The position numbers and the translations under genes are program-made. From contig CM060990.1 in NCBI GenBank assembly GCA_030765065.1, positions 11,035,501-11,099,500 on the forward strand: a DNA stretch of 64,000 nucleotides, read 5' to 3'. The first letter of the stretch is position 1, and every line of letters starts with the position of its first letter. Below, in pieces: positions 35,346 to 47,309 of the stretch. Under the pieces are notes generated by a model. The model saw only the letters and a list, made by a program, of their open reading frames with translations, searched no databases and was not told where the DNA came from. Origin of the DNA: Deroplatys truncata. Taxonomy: Eukaryota; Arthropoda; Insecta; Mantodea; Mantidae.

Positions 35346-36650
35346 CGAAACCACTTCCGTCTCTGTCTGGAGGGTGGGTGGGCAGGATGAGTCCTAGTTC
35401 ACTCTCGGCCAGGCCGGGGTGGGCGGGTTTTAAAATAGGTATCTTCCCTAATGGAAAGGACCACGAGTAATCCTGGGTTAGCAAGGGCGTGGTCTCTGCG
35501 TAGGCAGACCCGGTCCCGTGTTTATAGTCTGTCTAGAGGGACGTGTCTGAGCAACCCTCCCGTGGCCGGGTGGTCAAGCCTGGAACTATTAGACAATTCT
35601 GCACGTCTATGTTGACTTGCGCCGGCCTGATCAGCAGCCCATACGTCTCCCGCGAGTCCCTCACCTCTTCTGTGCCAAAAGATCCATTGGGGTCGAGGTT
35701 CTAGACGTCCCTTCCGTCAACTGCTCGTAGTCATAGTCATGTGCGCCTATGGGTGTATCTTCAGAAGCCTGTATTTGTTACTCGTATATAACGTTCATAT
35801 GTGAAAAGGGACGGACTAGCATACATACTGTTTTACTCATAGACTATCATGAAGGTACATAGCATTGAGTCAGCATAAGTGTGCTTCAATCAAAAACCTT
35901 TATTTTGCTTGAAAAGTGAATGCAAGTCATCACCATGGACAGCATAAATAGTAATAACAATAATATGTTTATGTATACTGAAACAATTAGCTGTTGTCAT
36001 TTTCCATCATCGATGGCATTGTTAAAAATGTTGCAGTTGCAAATAGGCAATCGATAGCATTTTAGATTTTCGAAGATGGAACCAAATATTTTTGTTACTG
36101 CATTTCATCATAAAATTGGAATTCAGCCCTTTTTTCTGGCTTTATGGTTTTTAAATAGAATCACACAAAACTGCACGTTTAAAGGAAATTTAATTCATAT
36201 TTTAATACACCAAGGCATACTCGAATTCTTTCAAGTTATAACACATACACATCAATATTACAATTGCCATACCCTTGAGATATGCAGGTACGATGTCTTG
36301 AAGTTGATATTGCTCATTTATAGGCAATATCACAGCCCTGCTTCCAAAACCAGGCTTCTGTTTAACTGAAAACTGACCTGGGACAACAATACTAAAAAAT
36401 CAATACCATAAGAGCTCTACCTGCTGTGGTAATGCATGTACGACATGATTTGTTAAAATCAATCATTTAAACAACGAGAAATGAATATAAAACAGAATAC
36501 ACACTTTCTACAGTACAGCAAATGCGATTTTACTGCATAGATTCATTAGGTACAGATACATTTGAGCAGATTCCACTGGCATGTATGTGCGTTGCATTCA
36601 ATCATCAAGTATAAGAATTGGTGGTGTATTCAGTGGCGAGCTCATACACT
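35346..36650. other. no recognised gene
   Basis: GC-rich to about 35750 (possibly more SINE-related sequence: GTGGCCGGGTGGTCAAGCCTGG near 35562), then AT-rich. The ORF at 36076-36369 has no motif. Confidence 0.4.
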
Positions 36651-36654
36651 AATC

Positions 36655-37092
36655 ATTTCACGAGTATGATGTGTTTCACGGGGACACCTCGACCCAAAGC
36701 GGATCTTTTGTGCTTGCCATGCCCAGGAGGAACGGAATACAGGTCGGCAGAATTCCCTAACAATTCCAACCTTGATGACCCAGTCAATTCGACGCACCAG
36801 AGCCGGCTCACAGAAGGCTGCCATCTGACAAGGTCGAGAAGAACTTTTCCAACAAGCAAGCATCTGCGCCATCTGTCCGACACTGCAGAGCCCCTACGTC
36901 TACCTGAAACATTAAAGGGGAAGCGAAATGATAGGAAATTAGGGAAAGGAAATTCGTGGTAACAGAGAAACCACCCCAGCCTTGCCAACCAGGTAAACCA
37001 CGAAGAAACCATGTTCAGAGTAGCCGGCCACAGGAATCGAACCCAGGACCTCCTGGATGCCGTATCTCGGAGCCATCTCGCTCGGTACTGAT
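36655..37092 (-). mobile_element. tRNA-derived SINE, copy 2
   Basis: On the - strand the head is ACCGAGCGAGATGGCTCCGAG followed by GGGTTCGATTCC (good B box). Next come a GGCTGGGGTGGTTTCTC block and the shared core TGTCGGACAGATGGCGCAGA, then a GGAATTGTTAGGGAATTCTG region. It is the best preserved of the three copies. Confidence 0.7.
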
Positions 37093-38169
37093 TGTATCAA
37101 ATCAATTTCCTAAAAGAAATAAGAAACAACTGGAATCTTGAATGATATTGATGTATTAAAAGGTCGCCTGGAAGGATATGTCCTACAGGTCATAGTTTTG
37201 AGCAACTGCTTCATTAAACATCTTTACTTAATTGTTTATTCCAAGGCTTTTCAAACATAATGCACTTACTACTTAGGTGCATAGATGTACAGTTGCATGC
37301 AAATACACACTCCATGTGTCAGACAATCTGTTGCTCTGGTCAAATATTTGATATGCTGACAGTATAGACATTCGTGCGTAAAACAGTTGTCAAAAATGAA
37401 TGAATAAGTAAATAATGAAAATGAGAGTAAAGTATAATAGAATGAAATAGACAAATGGACAAATGCTCAAGCTTCATATTTGTTGCTTTTTTGTATGTCT
37501 CTTGGCTTCTGAGGAAGATTTGTGTTCTAAAATCCTTCTAGAAACAAAAAAGACCAAAGAAAGAAATATACAACAAACATACCTATAGTAGAGAATTAGA
37601 ACCTGCATAAACGCATCTTCGCCTGTGTGACTTGAGAGCCAGGAGGCACAAGCTTACTCAGCAACTGTTTAAAACGTCCATGTAGCAAAATAATGCATAT
37701 TTATATTGTCACTTAAGAGTGCATTAGTTTCTATCATTAGATTTAAATGCTCAATTGTTCCGTCTTCTAGAATGTCATCTCAACCATACTGCTCTATTAC
37801 TGTCTGGAAACTGGAACCAATATTTGTAGCTTGGCAATAAACGATGAGTTGTAGGAAACTAGATTATAAAGGACTGGTGACTACCGAGCATAAAAGCCCA
37901 CTGTGATAAAGTACTCACTGTTTTAATCTAGATAGCTCCCTCAGTAGGATGTATATTGCTGTAAAAACGTTGTAACTCTAGGTAGAATTGTGAAATTTAG
38001 CACTTCACTCTACTTTTAAACACTCCATCTTATGTCCACTGCAACATTTTCCGAAAATTCCAAACAAGAACTCTGTGTGTTTGTTACACTAGAAATATAT
38101 ACAGACTGTGCAGGAATGTAATAAATTATAAAGAAAATAATGCCAATGTTCCAGTTGGAAAAACAATTT
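37093..38169. other. no recognised gene
   Basis: AT-rich DNA with only short motif-free ORFs. Confidence 0.4.
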
Positions 38170-39085
38170 GGCGCGAATTTTCATCATAATCCTCACCATC
38201 ATAATCGTCATCCTCATCCCCATATTTTTAATCATTATCATTATTCTCAACATCATCGCCATCATCATCATTATCTTCATCATCGTCATCATCACCATTC
38301 TCAACATCATCATCATTATCTCATCACCGCCATCATTCTCAACATCATCATGGCTATCATCATTCTCAACATCATCGTCGTCATCATCATTCTCATCACC
38401 GCCATCATCAAACTCATCATGACATCATTATTATCCTCATCATCGCCATCATCGTTCTCAACATCATCCTCATCGTCGTCATCATCATTTTCGTTATCGC
38501 CATTATCATTCTCATCCTCATCATTCTCATCGTCATCATCATCCTCATCATCGTCATCATTATCCTCATCGTCATCATCATCCTCATCACCATTCTCATC
38601 ATCCTCATCATCGTCATCATCATTATCCTCATCATCGTCATCATCATTCTCATCACCATCCTCATCATCATTCTCATCACCATCCTCATCATCGTCATCT
38701 TCATTATCCTCATCATCGTCATCACCATTCTCATCATCGTCATCATCATTATCCTCATCATCAGCCTCATAATCGTTATTATCATTCTCATCATGATCCT
38801 CATCATCGCCATCATCATTCTCATCATTATCCTCATCATCGTTCTCATCGTCATCACCATTCTCATCATCGTCATCATCATTATCCTCATCATCATTCTC
38901 GTCATCCTCATCATCGTCATTATCATTCTCATCATGATCCTCATCATCGCCATCATCATTCTCATCATTATCCTCATCATTCTCATCATCTACGTCATCA
39001 TTATTCTCATCATCGCCATCATGATCCTCATCATCGCCATCATCATTCTCATCATCATCATCGTCGTCGTCACCCTCGTCATCGT
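38170..39085 (+). repeat. imperfect TCA/ATC trinucleotide array
   Basis: About 0.9 kb of TCA triplets interrupted by TCG, TCC, TTC and TTA, with a loose 12-24 bp higher periodicity (TCATCATCGTCATCATCATT-like). Because the period is three, long ORFs appear in several frames on both strands (Ser-, Ile- and Met-rich). These are not supported as genes. Confidence 0.95.
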
Positions 39086-40776
39086 TGTTATTATCATCAT
39101 GCCTATTTGTAATTCCTTCGCTGGAATAATTTCAATCATGTTGTAGTCTGATGGCAAATAAGGTGTTACTTAAAATTAAGATGAGAATAACGTTACGTCT
39201 GTCTCAGTTATTTGTCTCCGAGTCTTTGCTTTACTGTATTTGCAACAGACAACGTGGCAATAAGGATGAACGAAAGCTTTTCAGAGTATTTCTTCTCAAC
39301 CTGAAACCCAAGATATATCTGCTGTTGGTAGTGGCGGGTGAACAATAGAAGCTCACGACTGACCCGAGTGGTTGTAAATTCCAATTGAAACCAAGAAAAT
39401 GGAACAACGGTACAGATAATTTGTCTTACCCTATAATGGGAATGGCTCCGCCCAGCTACTACTTTTTGCCTGCAAAATAGTTATTGTCTAAAATTTCCAT
39501 TATGTTATATTTTCATTATAGGTAATTTTCACCTAATATTCTGGTCTCCAACATTCTAAGTGGTCAGTTGGGAATCCAAAACGAAGTTATATTGCACTTA
39601 CTAGAAGCTGTACTCTAAATCATAACGCACAGAAATGCACCATTGCCATTGTATGATTAATTCTCATTCGTTAGATTTTCGAGACAATTGTTCCGTTCTC
39701 TAGCCATGGTTTGATTTATAATATGGACCTCGAGCAAAAACCTTTATCAACATTGTTAAGTTGGTAGCATTGAATGAAAGCAAAGTCCTCCCCCAGAGGA
39801 CTAGGAAACGGAAATTTATGTTAAGATTCCAGCATCAGCCACGACGGAGGGCTGAAGACGGGTTTGAGAAATGGCGTTACGTAATGTTAGTTAGGGTGGG
39901 TCCGGTTTTACATCTCCCCTTCCCGCGTTCTCCCCTCGTACAAATGAAAGGGAAAAGGGATGTGATGTCACTGCGGATTTAACACATGCTCTGCATCCAA
40001 TGGAAATAGGAGGTTAAAACAGCTTCGTTCTTTAAAACAAACGTACTTTTCATGTAAACCTACTCTAGCCCTTTAGGAGACAGGAGCATACTCTCCTAGT
40101 ATGTATCTGTCAAATACTGAGTTCGATACCCAGTTGAGAATTGCCACCGCCAATATAGCCTTAAAAGCTCTCTAACCAATTAATTGATGCAATTATAAAA
40201 ATTATATTGTGAAGTATACATTATTTGGGTAAAATAGAGATACCATCACAAGGATAGTATTAAATTAAACTCACAAGTCACACAAGGTTCTGAAATGATT
40301 TGCAATGTCAGTTTCAACCTAACAATTATATCAAAGATTTGAACACATTCAAACGATATCTTAGATGTCTAAAACTAAACTTTGGCCTTCTCTGGAGAAA
40401 CATAATTTTAAAACTAAAACAACGGTGGGGTCTTTCCATTAAAAGGCAAAATTTTTACGGAGGGTTATTTCTCTCCATATTCATAATATTTTGTAATCGT
40501 GTATTCATTATAATCGCACACATCATCAGCTTTGCAGTGTTTGCTATTTGCGGAAGCTTTTGAGGGATAAAATGTGCAACAGTGACCTACGTTTTGAACA
40601 TTCTGAACACTCTTGATATTTTTTGTATGTCTTAATATAGAACCTATTTAGCAAAGTCTTTGCCAGAAATTTTATTAAGATCTACTTTTATGGAAGGCAT
40701 GGTCGCGTGCACTTATGTTACATCAATTCAACAGGTAGGTATATTAATTACTGCATATTAAGAATCCCAAAAATTA
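39086..40776. other. no recognised gene; SINE fragment near 40065-40150
   Basis: The only structured piece is GAGTTCGATACCCAG (B-box-like, about 40118) preceded by a tRNA-like head. Otherwise anonymous. Confidence 0.4.
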
Positions 40777-41600
40777 TTATATGTTACATTCACATGACTT
40801 TCTCTACCCACAATTGTTTATTTTATACGACTTCTATAAAGTACTCTTGCGAAGTTTCATTGTTCTACTTCAAGCTAACTGAGACAAATGTTTACATAAA
40901 TAGCGACATTACACATTTCTTTATAGGTACAAAGGGGATAGGAATAGTCAAATGTTTAAAAACGGGTAGCTATATGCTGGCCTTAAATTCTATGCTCTTT
41001 CCGTGACATCGCAAGAAACAGCTGAAGGTTGACAATGAAGTATTGAAAAACTCCAGCCAGTAAGAAGGGATATCTCGGAAATTGCTGATGTCACAAAAAG
41101 GTTATTTGAAATAAATTTTGTTTTAAAGATGTACACTTTTTGTGAAGTACGTTTATACCTATCTCTTATGGTTTATCAGTTGTTCAAGGTTGTTCAAAAT
41201 TCCTTCCGAATGAAAAGGACTTCATAGGTTATTATTCACAGAAAGTTCATACATTGTATTTGTTATTTGACTAGGTACCTTAAGTATATGCTATTTTAAT
41301 CACAATCCTTAGAAGCATTTTACAGAAACGTTTCGATAAGTTTTCCATGTAAGGGGTAGTTTGTGTGGGGGTTTTCTTGAAAACCTCGTGTCGCATCTTT
41401 GGAAGATGCTCAACTTAAATACCAAATTTGGGATTTATCCGCCATTTCGGTTTTGAGTTATGCTGTTCACAAACACAGATACTGATGCTTTTCCTGGTAT
41501 CAGGGGCCCAGAGCATATATTTTCTGCAAATTTTCAATATGGAACTTTTTGGTGGAATACAATACTTGGTACGTGGATACAAAGTGAAACAAAATACGAA
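40777..41600 (+). repeat. dispersed 0.85-kb repeat, copy 2 of 3
   Basis: Opens TTATATGTTACATTCACATG. It carries TATATGCTGGCCTTAAA (near 40971) and GAGTTATGCTGTTCACAAACAC (near 41455). The last block is shared with copy 3 almost exactly. The end is near GGTGGAATACAATAC. No coding capacity recognised. Confidence 0.75.
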
Positions 41601-41734
41601 AAAAAAAATCAAATTGACTTGCTCAAAAGCTTACTGCTCTGATTCCAAATACTTTAACTCAACAATATGAACGTTTTATCCGGTGTTATAAATACATGCT
41701 CGTGTGGAATATGCTGTAATTGTTTCCTTTTCCC

Positions 41735-42070
41735 AAACGGAGCGGGATGGCTCAGGGTTGTAGGACTAGGTGACGGTGTTCAGCTGGACGATGGCTTGCG
41801 CTCTGAGAGGTTTCTCTCTCCCCCCGAGAGGGGACTTCCGGAGGTTCGGTTGCTTTTGGCAGCGCCGGATGTGTTCAATCTGGAAATGTTAGGGATCCCG
41901 TCGGCATCTCCATCTGGTCGCCCTTTAGGTCTCTCTCCTCATCCCTCTCTCCCAGGAGTCACATTGGAGCAAAAAGGGCCAACTGGCCTGCGTGCGATGC
42001 TCTGCCTCGGTTCCGGGGACACGCCTTTAGCTTTTCCTTTTTCCAGTGGTTTATACGTTTTTTCTTGGTC
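41735..42070 (+). mobile_element. SINE-like GC-rich segment
   Basis: AGCGGGATGGCTCAGGGTTGTAG resembles a tRNA A-box region, and the GC-rich body contrasts with AT-rich flanks. No clear B box was found, so the assignment is tentative. The 145-aa ORF across it has no domain. Confidence 0.35.
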
Positions 42071-42399
42071 TCGTACTGTATTAAAATGCAACTGTAAATT
42101 TTGATAGTGATACTTAAGCAAACATTTATTAAAATTAAGGTTACGCCTATCTGAATTGATCGAGTAAATTTTTTATCAGCAGAAAAGGTAACAGCAGTTA
42201 AATACTTAAATTATTACCCAAGATATGAAAATTACAAAGAAATGCAACATAACTTTAAAATAATCAAATGACATGAGGTTACCTGCTCAAATACTTAAAA
42301 AACAAGGAAATAAATACAGTTGAAATGTTATAACACATTTATTTATTTATTTATTTAATTTAATAGCCAGGCACTTGATATACGATCATTCGCCTACGC

Positions 42400-43012
42400 A
42401 CTTCCCACTATGAATCACCAACTGTTTTGCACTGAAGGTAATTTAAACCTTTGACACTACTCTCTTCTTTCCACAAAACACACACCGTTGAGAGTACGGA
42501 ATGTTGCAACAGTCTCCTTGCATGGTTGACTGGTCGGTAATGAGCTCCACTTCTTACACTCACAGGGAGTTTTATAATGTTGCTGTGTTTCCTCTTTAAA
42601 TTTTTTTCCTGATGCAAAGTTTAGTCAAGTTAAAGGATAGTTTAGGATTGACTGTTGATATTATTTGTGTTCCCTTTTTGCCAAGGCAACAGTTTCTTTA
42701 CTTCTATTGATTCCACAATGTGAAGGTATCCACCGGAAGTATATTTGTTTATGATTACGTTGTAGTTCTGTTAGAAGGCTGCGGGAAGTAACTACCCTTA
42801 AATCAAAAGGTTGTCGTGTGGCAATGGCTTGCATTTTCAAAGTTGTTCAGTCTTAGCATTAACTGCTCCAGGGCTTCCGTTCCTCCATCGAAGTTAGTGT
42901 GAAAATCTCCCAATGTATGGTAAACACTATACAGACCACTGTTTACTCCAACTTCGACTATACTACTTTTTTCAAGTTCAGATCCATCTGTATACATGTG
43001 TAGCTACTGTCC
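42400..43012 (-). pseudogene. LINE RNase H domain and C-terminus
   Basis: HMYTDGSELEKSSIVEVGV (from about 43000) is the first RNase H motif with its catalytic Asp. TNFDGGTEALEQLMLRLNNFENA supplies the catalytic Glu region. Then the frame breaks. Downstream LAKKGTQIISTVNPKLSFNL and a C-terminal stretch with LLQHSVLSTVCVLW follow in other frames. It is inactivated by stops and shifts. Confidence 0.7.
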
Positions 43013-43013
43013 G

Positions 43014-44838
43014 TGAGGTTTAAGTTGTCGTGTCCCATTTAGACAGAGAAAGGAATACTCACCATCTCGCTCTCGCTCTATGGTGACGCAGGCAAAGCAG
43101 ATACACCAGCCAAACAAGCATCAGTGGCGGGATGCCCCTCCTCCTCTCCGACCGGTTGTTGTTCATTCTCCGATTCACCATCAGAGACTTCAAACGAATA
43201 TTCGTACTCATCTTCCGATTCCGATTCTTCTAAATTTATGACTAATCTGTCCGTAATTTCATCTACCAGACCGTCTTTCTCCCAGTAAAACTGTTCAGTG
43301 CTTTGTACATGCTCACACGCCCTTTTCCAGTTGTCTGGAGTCACTTTTGTAATCGCATTATCAAACAACGCTTTTACATCACCACTTTTAAATGAAATAT
43401 TATGTTTGGCAACATCGTTCTTGACTTGCGCCCATATAAGTTCTATAGCGTTAAAATCACGTGATAAGGTGGCAACCGTACTATGGTATGTCCATGCATT
43501 TCTGCTAGTGTATCTATTTCATAAACTTTGAAATTGTCTTTTTTCAATTTAATTAGCTCATATAGCACTGGTTTTGTCGCTCGGGGATCAAACTCAATAT
43601 TTCTATTACGGAGCCATTCCTGCATATGGGATTTGAGTGAAGATGAAGTGGGTGCTTTATTAATTTCTATGGAATGATAAGGGGCATTGTCCATAACGAT
43701 GACACTATTAGAAGGAATGTTAAGTAGCAGTTTATTAACAAACCAATCCTTGAAAATATTGTTATCCATTTCTTCATGGTAGTCTTTACTGGATTTTGAC
43801 TTAAAAGTTAGCAAGACATTAGGAATGAACCCTGTTGAACATCCAGCATGTACAACTATAAATCGCTGTCCTTTGCCTATTGGTGTTTTAAGAGGGAAAT
43901 CATTTTCATCACCGTCACACTTCAACACCTTATTTCTCGTATGGTTTATATTTACCCACGTTTCGTCAAGGTACACTATAGACCTACCAGTAGCCCTCAG
44001 TTCCTTCATTCGTCTTAAAAACTGAAATCGTTTAGAAACAATATCCATTCGTTCCATTAAAAAACGTCTTCCTTGCGAATTTTTGCTATAACTAAAATTA
44101 AGCTTTCTAAGAATGTTTCTTACCGACCACACGCTTCCTTTTAGTAAGTCTTGAACATTTAACGCCTCATAAATGTCCTGCAAACTAGGCAGAAAGTCCG
44201 TACGATATAGCGAATAGATTGTTCGCTTAATAGCAGCTGTCGTGAATGAGTCTATTTCTTTTTTTGCGATCTCCTATTCGAGCGCTTCTTGCCTGGAGTT
44301 TGCAGTCTACCGCCACTAGCTTCAGTATTTTTGTGTTCTTTTAAAATTCGCTGGACGGAACGAGCAGAAATACCTGTAGCAGCAGCAGTTATCTCAACTA
44401 TACTAGTCACTGAAATAGTCGGCTTTCCACATTTCAACGCGTCACATTCATCACTGAAGAAACTGTGAACTTTGACTACCATTTCCCTACCATCTGATTT
44501 TAGAACTTTCCCTCGAGACCCAATTTGAAACAATACAAATACAACCAAAACTACTAGAAAATAATTCAACATTATATCCATATGCTGTAACACTGAAAAC
44601 ATCTTGCGTATCGTGTAAAACACAAAACACCAAACTCACAGTTGCGCAGCTCATACGCCACTGTAACCTTCAGTCAGCATACAATAGAAACGGGAGGGAT
44701 ACGAGCTTCTGCGGGTCTGGAATTTCCACAAATCGCAAAAAAGAAGTGGTTGCTGTCCCACCCCCTGTGCTAGACAAGGACAGCACTCTGTGTGAGACAA
44801 AGACAGTAGAAAACCTGCCAAGTTAAACCTCACAGATA
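43014..44838 (-). mobile_element. Sailor-like (DD82E) IS630/Tc1/mariner transposon
   Basis: The ends are inverted: the left end reads GTCCGTGAGGTTTAAGTTG and the right end on the reverse strand ATCTGTGAGGTTTAACTTG. TA sits at or within two bases of each boundary. It encodes one transposase. It lies inside the RNase H LINE and is therefore younger. Only two frame breaks are seen in about 480 codons, so it is much less decayed than its host LINE. Confidence 0.7.
43078..44560 (-). pseudogene. DD82E transposase with two frameshifts
   Basis: N-terminal helix-turn-helix at about 44480-44300 (SVTSIVEITAAATGISARSV, then QRILKEH). After a shift near 44250 the frame continues through SLQDIYEALNVQDLLKG. 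The catalytic domain has YLDETWVN (first Asp), VIVMDNAPYH (second Asp) and, after a 1-base shift near 43455, NAIELIWAQVK (Glu). I count 82 residues between the second Asp and the Glu, the spacing named for the Sailor family rather than the 34-41 of Tc1, mariner and maT. An acidic C-terminal tail (EESESEDEYEYSFEV) ends near 43078. It would cut and paste at TA sites if intact. Confidence 0.75.
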
Positions 44839-44841
44839 TTA

Positions 44842-46560
44842 ATTTTCTGGAGGATAAAGTTGGGCTGTAGTCACCAATTGTAATTGTCTCAAAGTAGCTC
44901 TGACATTATCACTCTTTGGCAAATTCCGCAAGGTTTAATCTAACAATGAGATGAATATCAGGTTGTTGAAGTGTTGATATGGCCAGCACTAGTTTTCTAG
45001 CCTGGTAGTTGGAAGATACACTGGTTTTATGTTATCAATGAGTTGGATAAAACCTTTCTGTGTTCTAATCTGTCTAGGATGACGTTGATAACCTGACCAG
45101 TAAGAAGCACATGACAATCTGATTAACTTTTCATACTGAATTAGTGCAAGTTTCGGTATTGCAATCTTGATTGAAGTGTTTTGTTGCTATTTGTAGTGCA
45201 GGAATTCGCGTACGCTCCACAGCACCTGTTATTAGTCTGAGAGTCTGATTTTGTACAAGTTCCAAGACATCTCTCTTTGCTATTATAGCTTCACATCCAC
45301 AAAGGATGTCCGGGATTATGTACAGTTTGTAGGTGGAATGTAATACTGAAAGTGAGGCACCCCAGTGTATTTCTGCTAACCTCTTTAGGATATTCAGTCT
45401 CTTTCTTGCGTTCACGCCGTATTTTCTACAGGTGTGTTACATGAGTTTTTTTATCTAAGAACATGCCCAGGTATTTTGGTTCTGTGCTGGAAGTGATGTT
45501 TTTACCATCGAGTTGTATGCTTATGTTAGGGATTCTATGAACAAGAGTAAGTACTTGATAGGATGTTTTTACTGTATTAATTAGCATAAATTTTTTGTGA
45601 CCGATTTGAGAGAATATATAAGATTTCATTCATCCCTACAGAGAGCTGGTTTTCTTTATTCTTCGGAAGGGATGTCCAGATCGCCAGGTCATCTGTAAAT
45701 AGAGCTGTTTTAACCCCTTCAATCTTTGATAGTGTGGGTACTAGATTATTAATCATCACATTGAACAGCAGGGGACTCATAACAGAGCCCTGTAGAAGAA
45801 CACGTTTCTGTTGTTTTGATCTTGAAGTAGATGTGTTAACTCTGGTAGAGCAATATCTTTGACTGATGAAAAGATAGATCCATCTGAGCAATTTTCCATT
45901 TACACCAATATGTTGCAGTTTTTCCATTAGCTTCATTCTCCAGAGAGCATTAAATGCTCCTTTAAAACCAACGAAGACAGCAAGTGTGGTACATCTATTA
46001 TCTGGTGCATCTCTAATGTCTTGGCTCAGTTTTAGGATTTGTTGGTTCGTATAGTGGTGCTTACGGAATCCGGCGTGTTCTGCACAAATAATATTTTTAC
46101 TTTCTATAAAATAGCTTGGGCGGTTGTTTACCAATTACTTCATTACTTTACCCATCACGCTGGTTAGTGATATAGGACTTTAACTTTTTAAAGCATTTCC
46201 TGATTTCCCTAGTTACAGTAAAGGTATGACAACTGCTTTCTTGCTTTGTTCGGTAAATATAAGTTCCAATATTGGTTGAAAATGTAGAAAACTGATTTCA
46301 GTGCTTGTTCTAAATAATTTGGAAGTTCATCCATAATGTTGCCTGCGCCATGGGGTTTTAGCATCTTTTAGAGAGTTCATTGCTTGGAGGAGTTCTTGCA
46401 TTGTGAAGTCAGTGTTGAATAAGGATTCTTTTCTGGATTTCCAGGCTTTCTTCAGTTTACCTCTTATGTATTTTTTCCTCCTTTTAACACGTTTTGGAAT
46501 ATGATGTGAGCTAGTTATACAGTTGTTATAGGCTTCAGCTATGTGCTTATCACTACTAAT
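44842..46560 (-). pseudogene. LINE reverse transcriptase (RNase H LINE)
   Basis: In order on the - strand: FTMQELLQAMNSLKDAKTP, KKAVVIPLL, SPISLTSVMGKVMK (about 46190-46140), then 46134-45577 with CAEHAGFRKHHYTNQQILKL, LAVFVGFKGAFNALWR, LLRWIYLFISQR, LLQGSVMSPLLFNVMINNL and ALFTDDLAIW. The last is a variant of the catalytic FADD box (ATDD-like change to FTDD). 45629-45426 continues with PKYLGMFLDKK, and 45415-45131 with the thumb and connection. GFRK and the L-x-Q-G-S box identify the group. Several stops and shifts are present. Confidence 0.8.
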
Positions 46561-46600
46561 TTGTTTTTCATTTACTTAAATAGGTTATTCCTTTTGCTTC

Positions 46601-47309
46601 ACGGCTTCGTTTTTCAGTCTGGAGATAAGATTGTGAATTTTTGTTTAGAAATTTGGAAATACATTGCATTTTTTATTGTTTATTTCTTTCCTTAGTAAAG
46701 CTAATTTTTCCTCAAATTGTTTACATCATATACTGTAGTATATTGGGCACAGTGAAATTGTTATATGGCAATAATACTAGAACCGTTAGAAAGATATATC
46801 TAGAATCCGAGCGTCAAAAATGAGAATCCTGAGGTTTGGCAGTTCAAAAATTAAGATGCAGAGAATAATTTAAATGATAAAACTTACAAGCTATAGAAGC
46901 GAATGTAAGACAAATGAGAAGAGAATTAAAAATTAAGCCCTGAGTTGTCCACCCAAAAGAATAAGCATAGAAGGAACCACAAAAATGACTTGATCTGCTG
47001 TCTTGAAATTGGATGGTTTCTCGCCCTGAAAAGACTAGAACCACAAAGAGACTAAGAAACTAGATGATGCTGCTAAAATCGCGGGCAGTCGCCATAGACG
47101 CACATGTCCCTTTAAGATCCCAGAACAAATGATGCTCAGGTCAGCCCTGGATCTTATGACGACTAAGGAAAATGGGGGAGAATGCTTCATTGCAACCCAA
47201 GTCCTCCAGGATGGAAAGCAGGCACCAGGGAGGTCAGATCCTACTGTACCTACAGGTACACATCCAACTAAACCATAAAGATGACCCACGCATATAACGG
47301 TAGGGACTC
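46601..47309. other. no recognised gene
   Basis: Flank between the LINE 5' end (uncertain) and the minisatellite. A motif-free ORF on the - strand is considered chance. Confidence 0.4.

Larger units (their letters stand above)
42338..46600 (-). mobile_element. RNase H-bearing LINE, split by a DNA transposon
   Basis: The - strand carries a reverse transcriptase (about 46560-45130) and, beyond a 1.8-kb insertion, an RNase H domain (about 43010-42400). It ends in an (AAAT)n tail at about 42338. This is the layout of I-group LINEs with RNase H. The domain order and the insertion boundaries indicate one element interrupted later. Confidence 0.75.

Noticed and set aside
35065..35484. 139-residue ORF antisense to the SINE
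   Set aside because: Arises from the GC-rich SINE body with few stops. The same kind of ORF occurs over the other SINE copies.
38140..38989. Ser-, Ile-, His- and Met-rich ORFs over 100 residues on both strands
   Set aside because: By-products of a 3-bp repeat, which keeps a frame open for trivial reasons.
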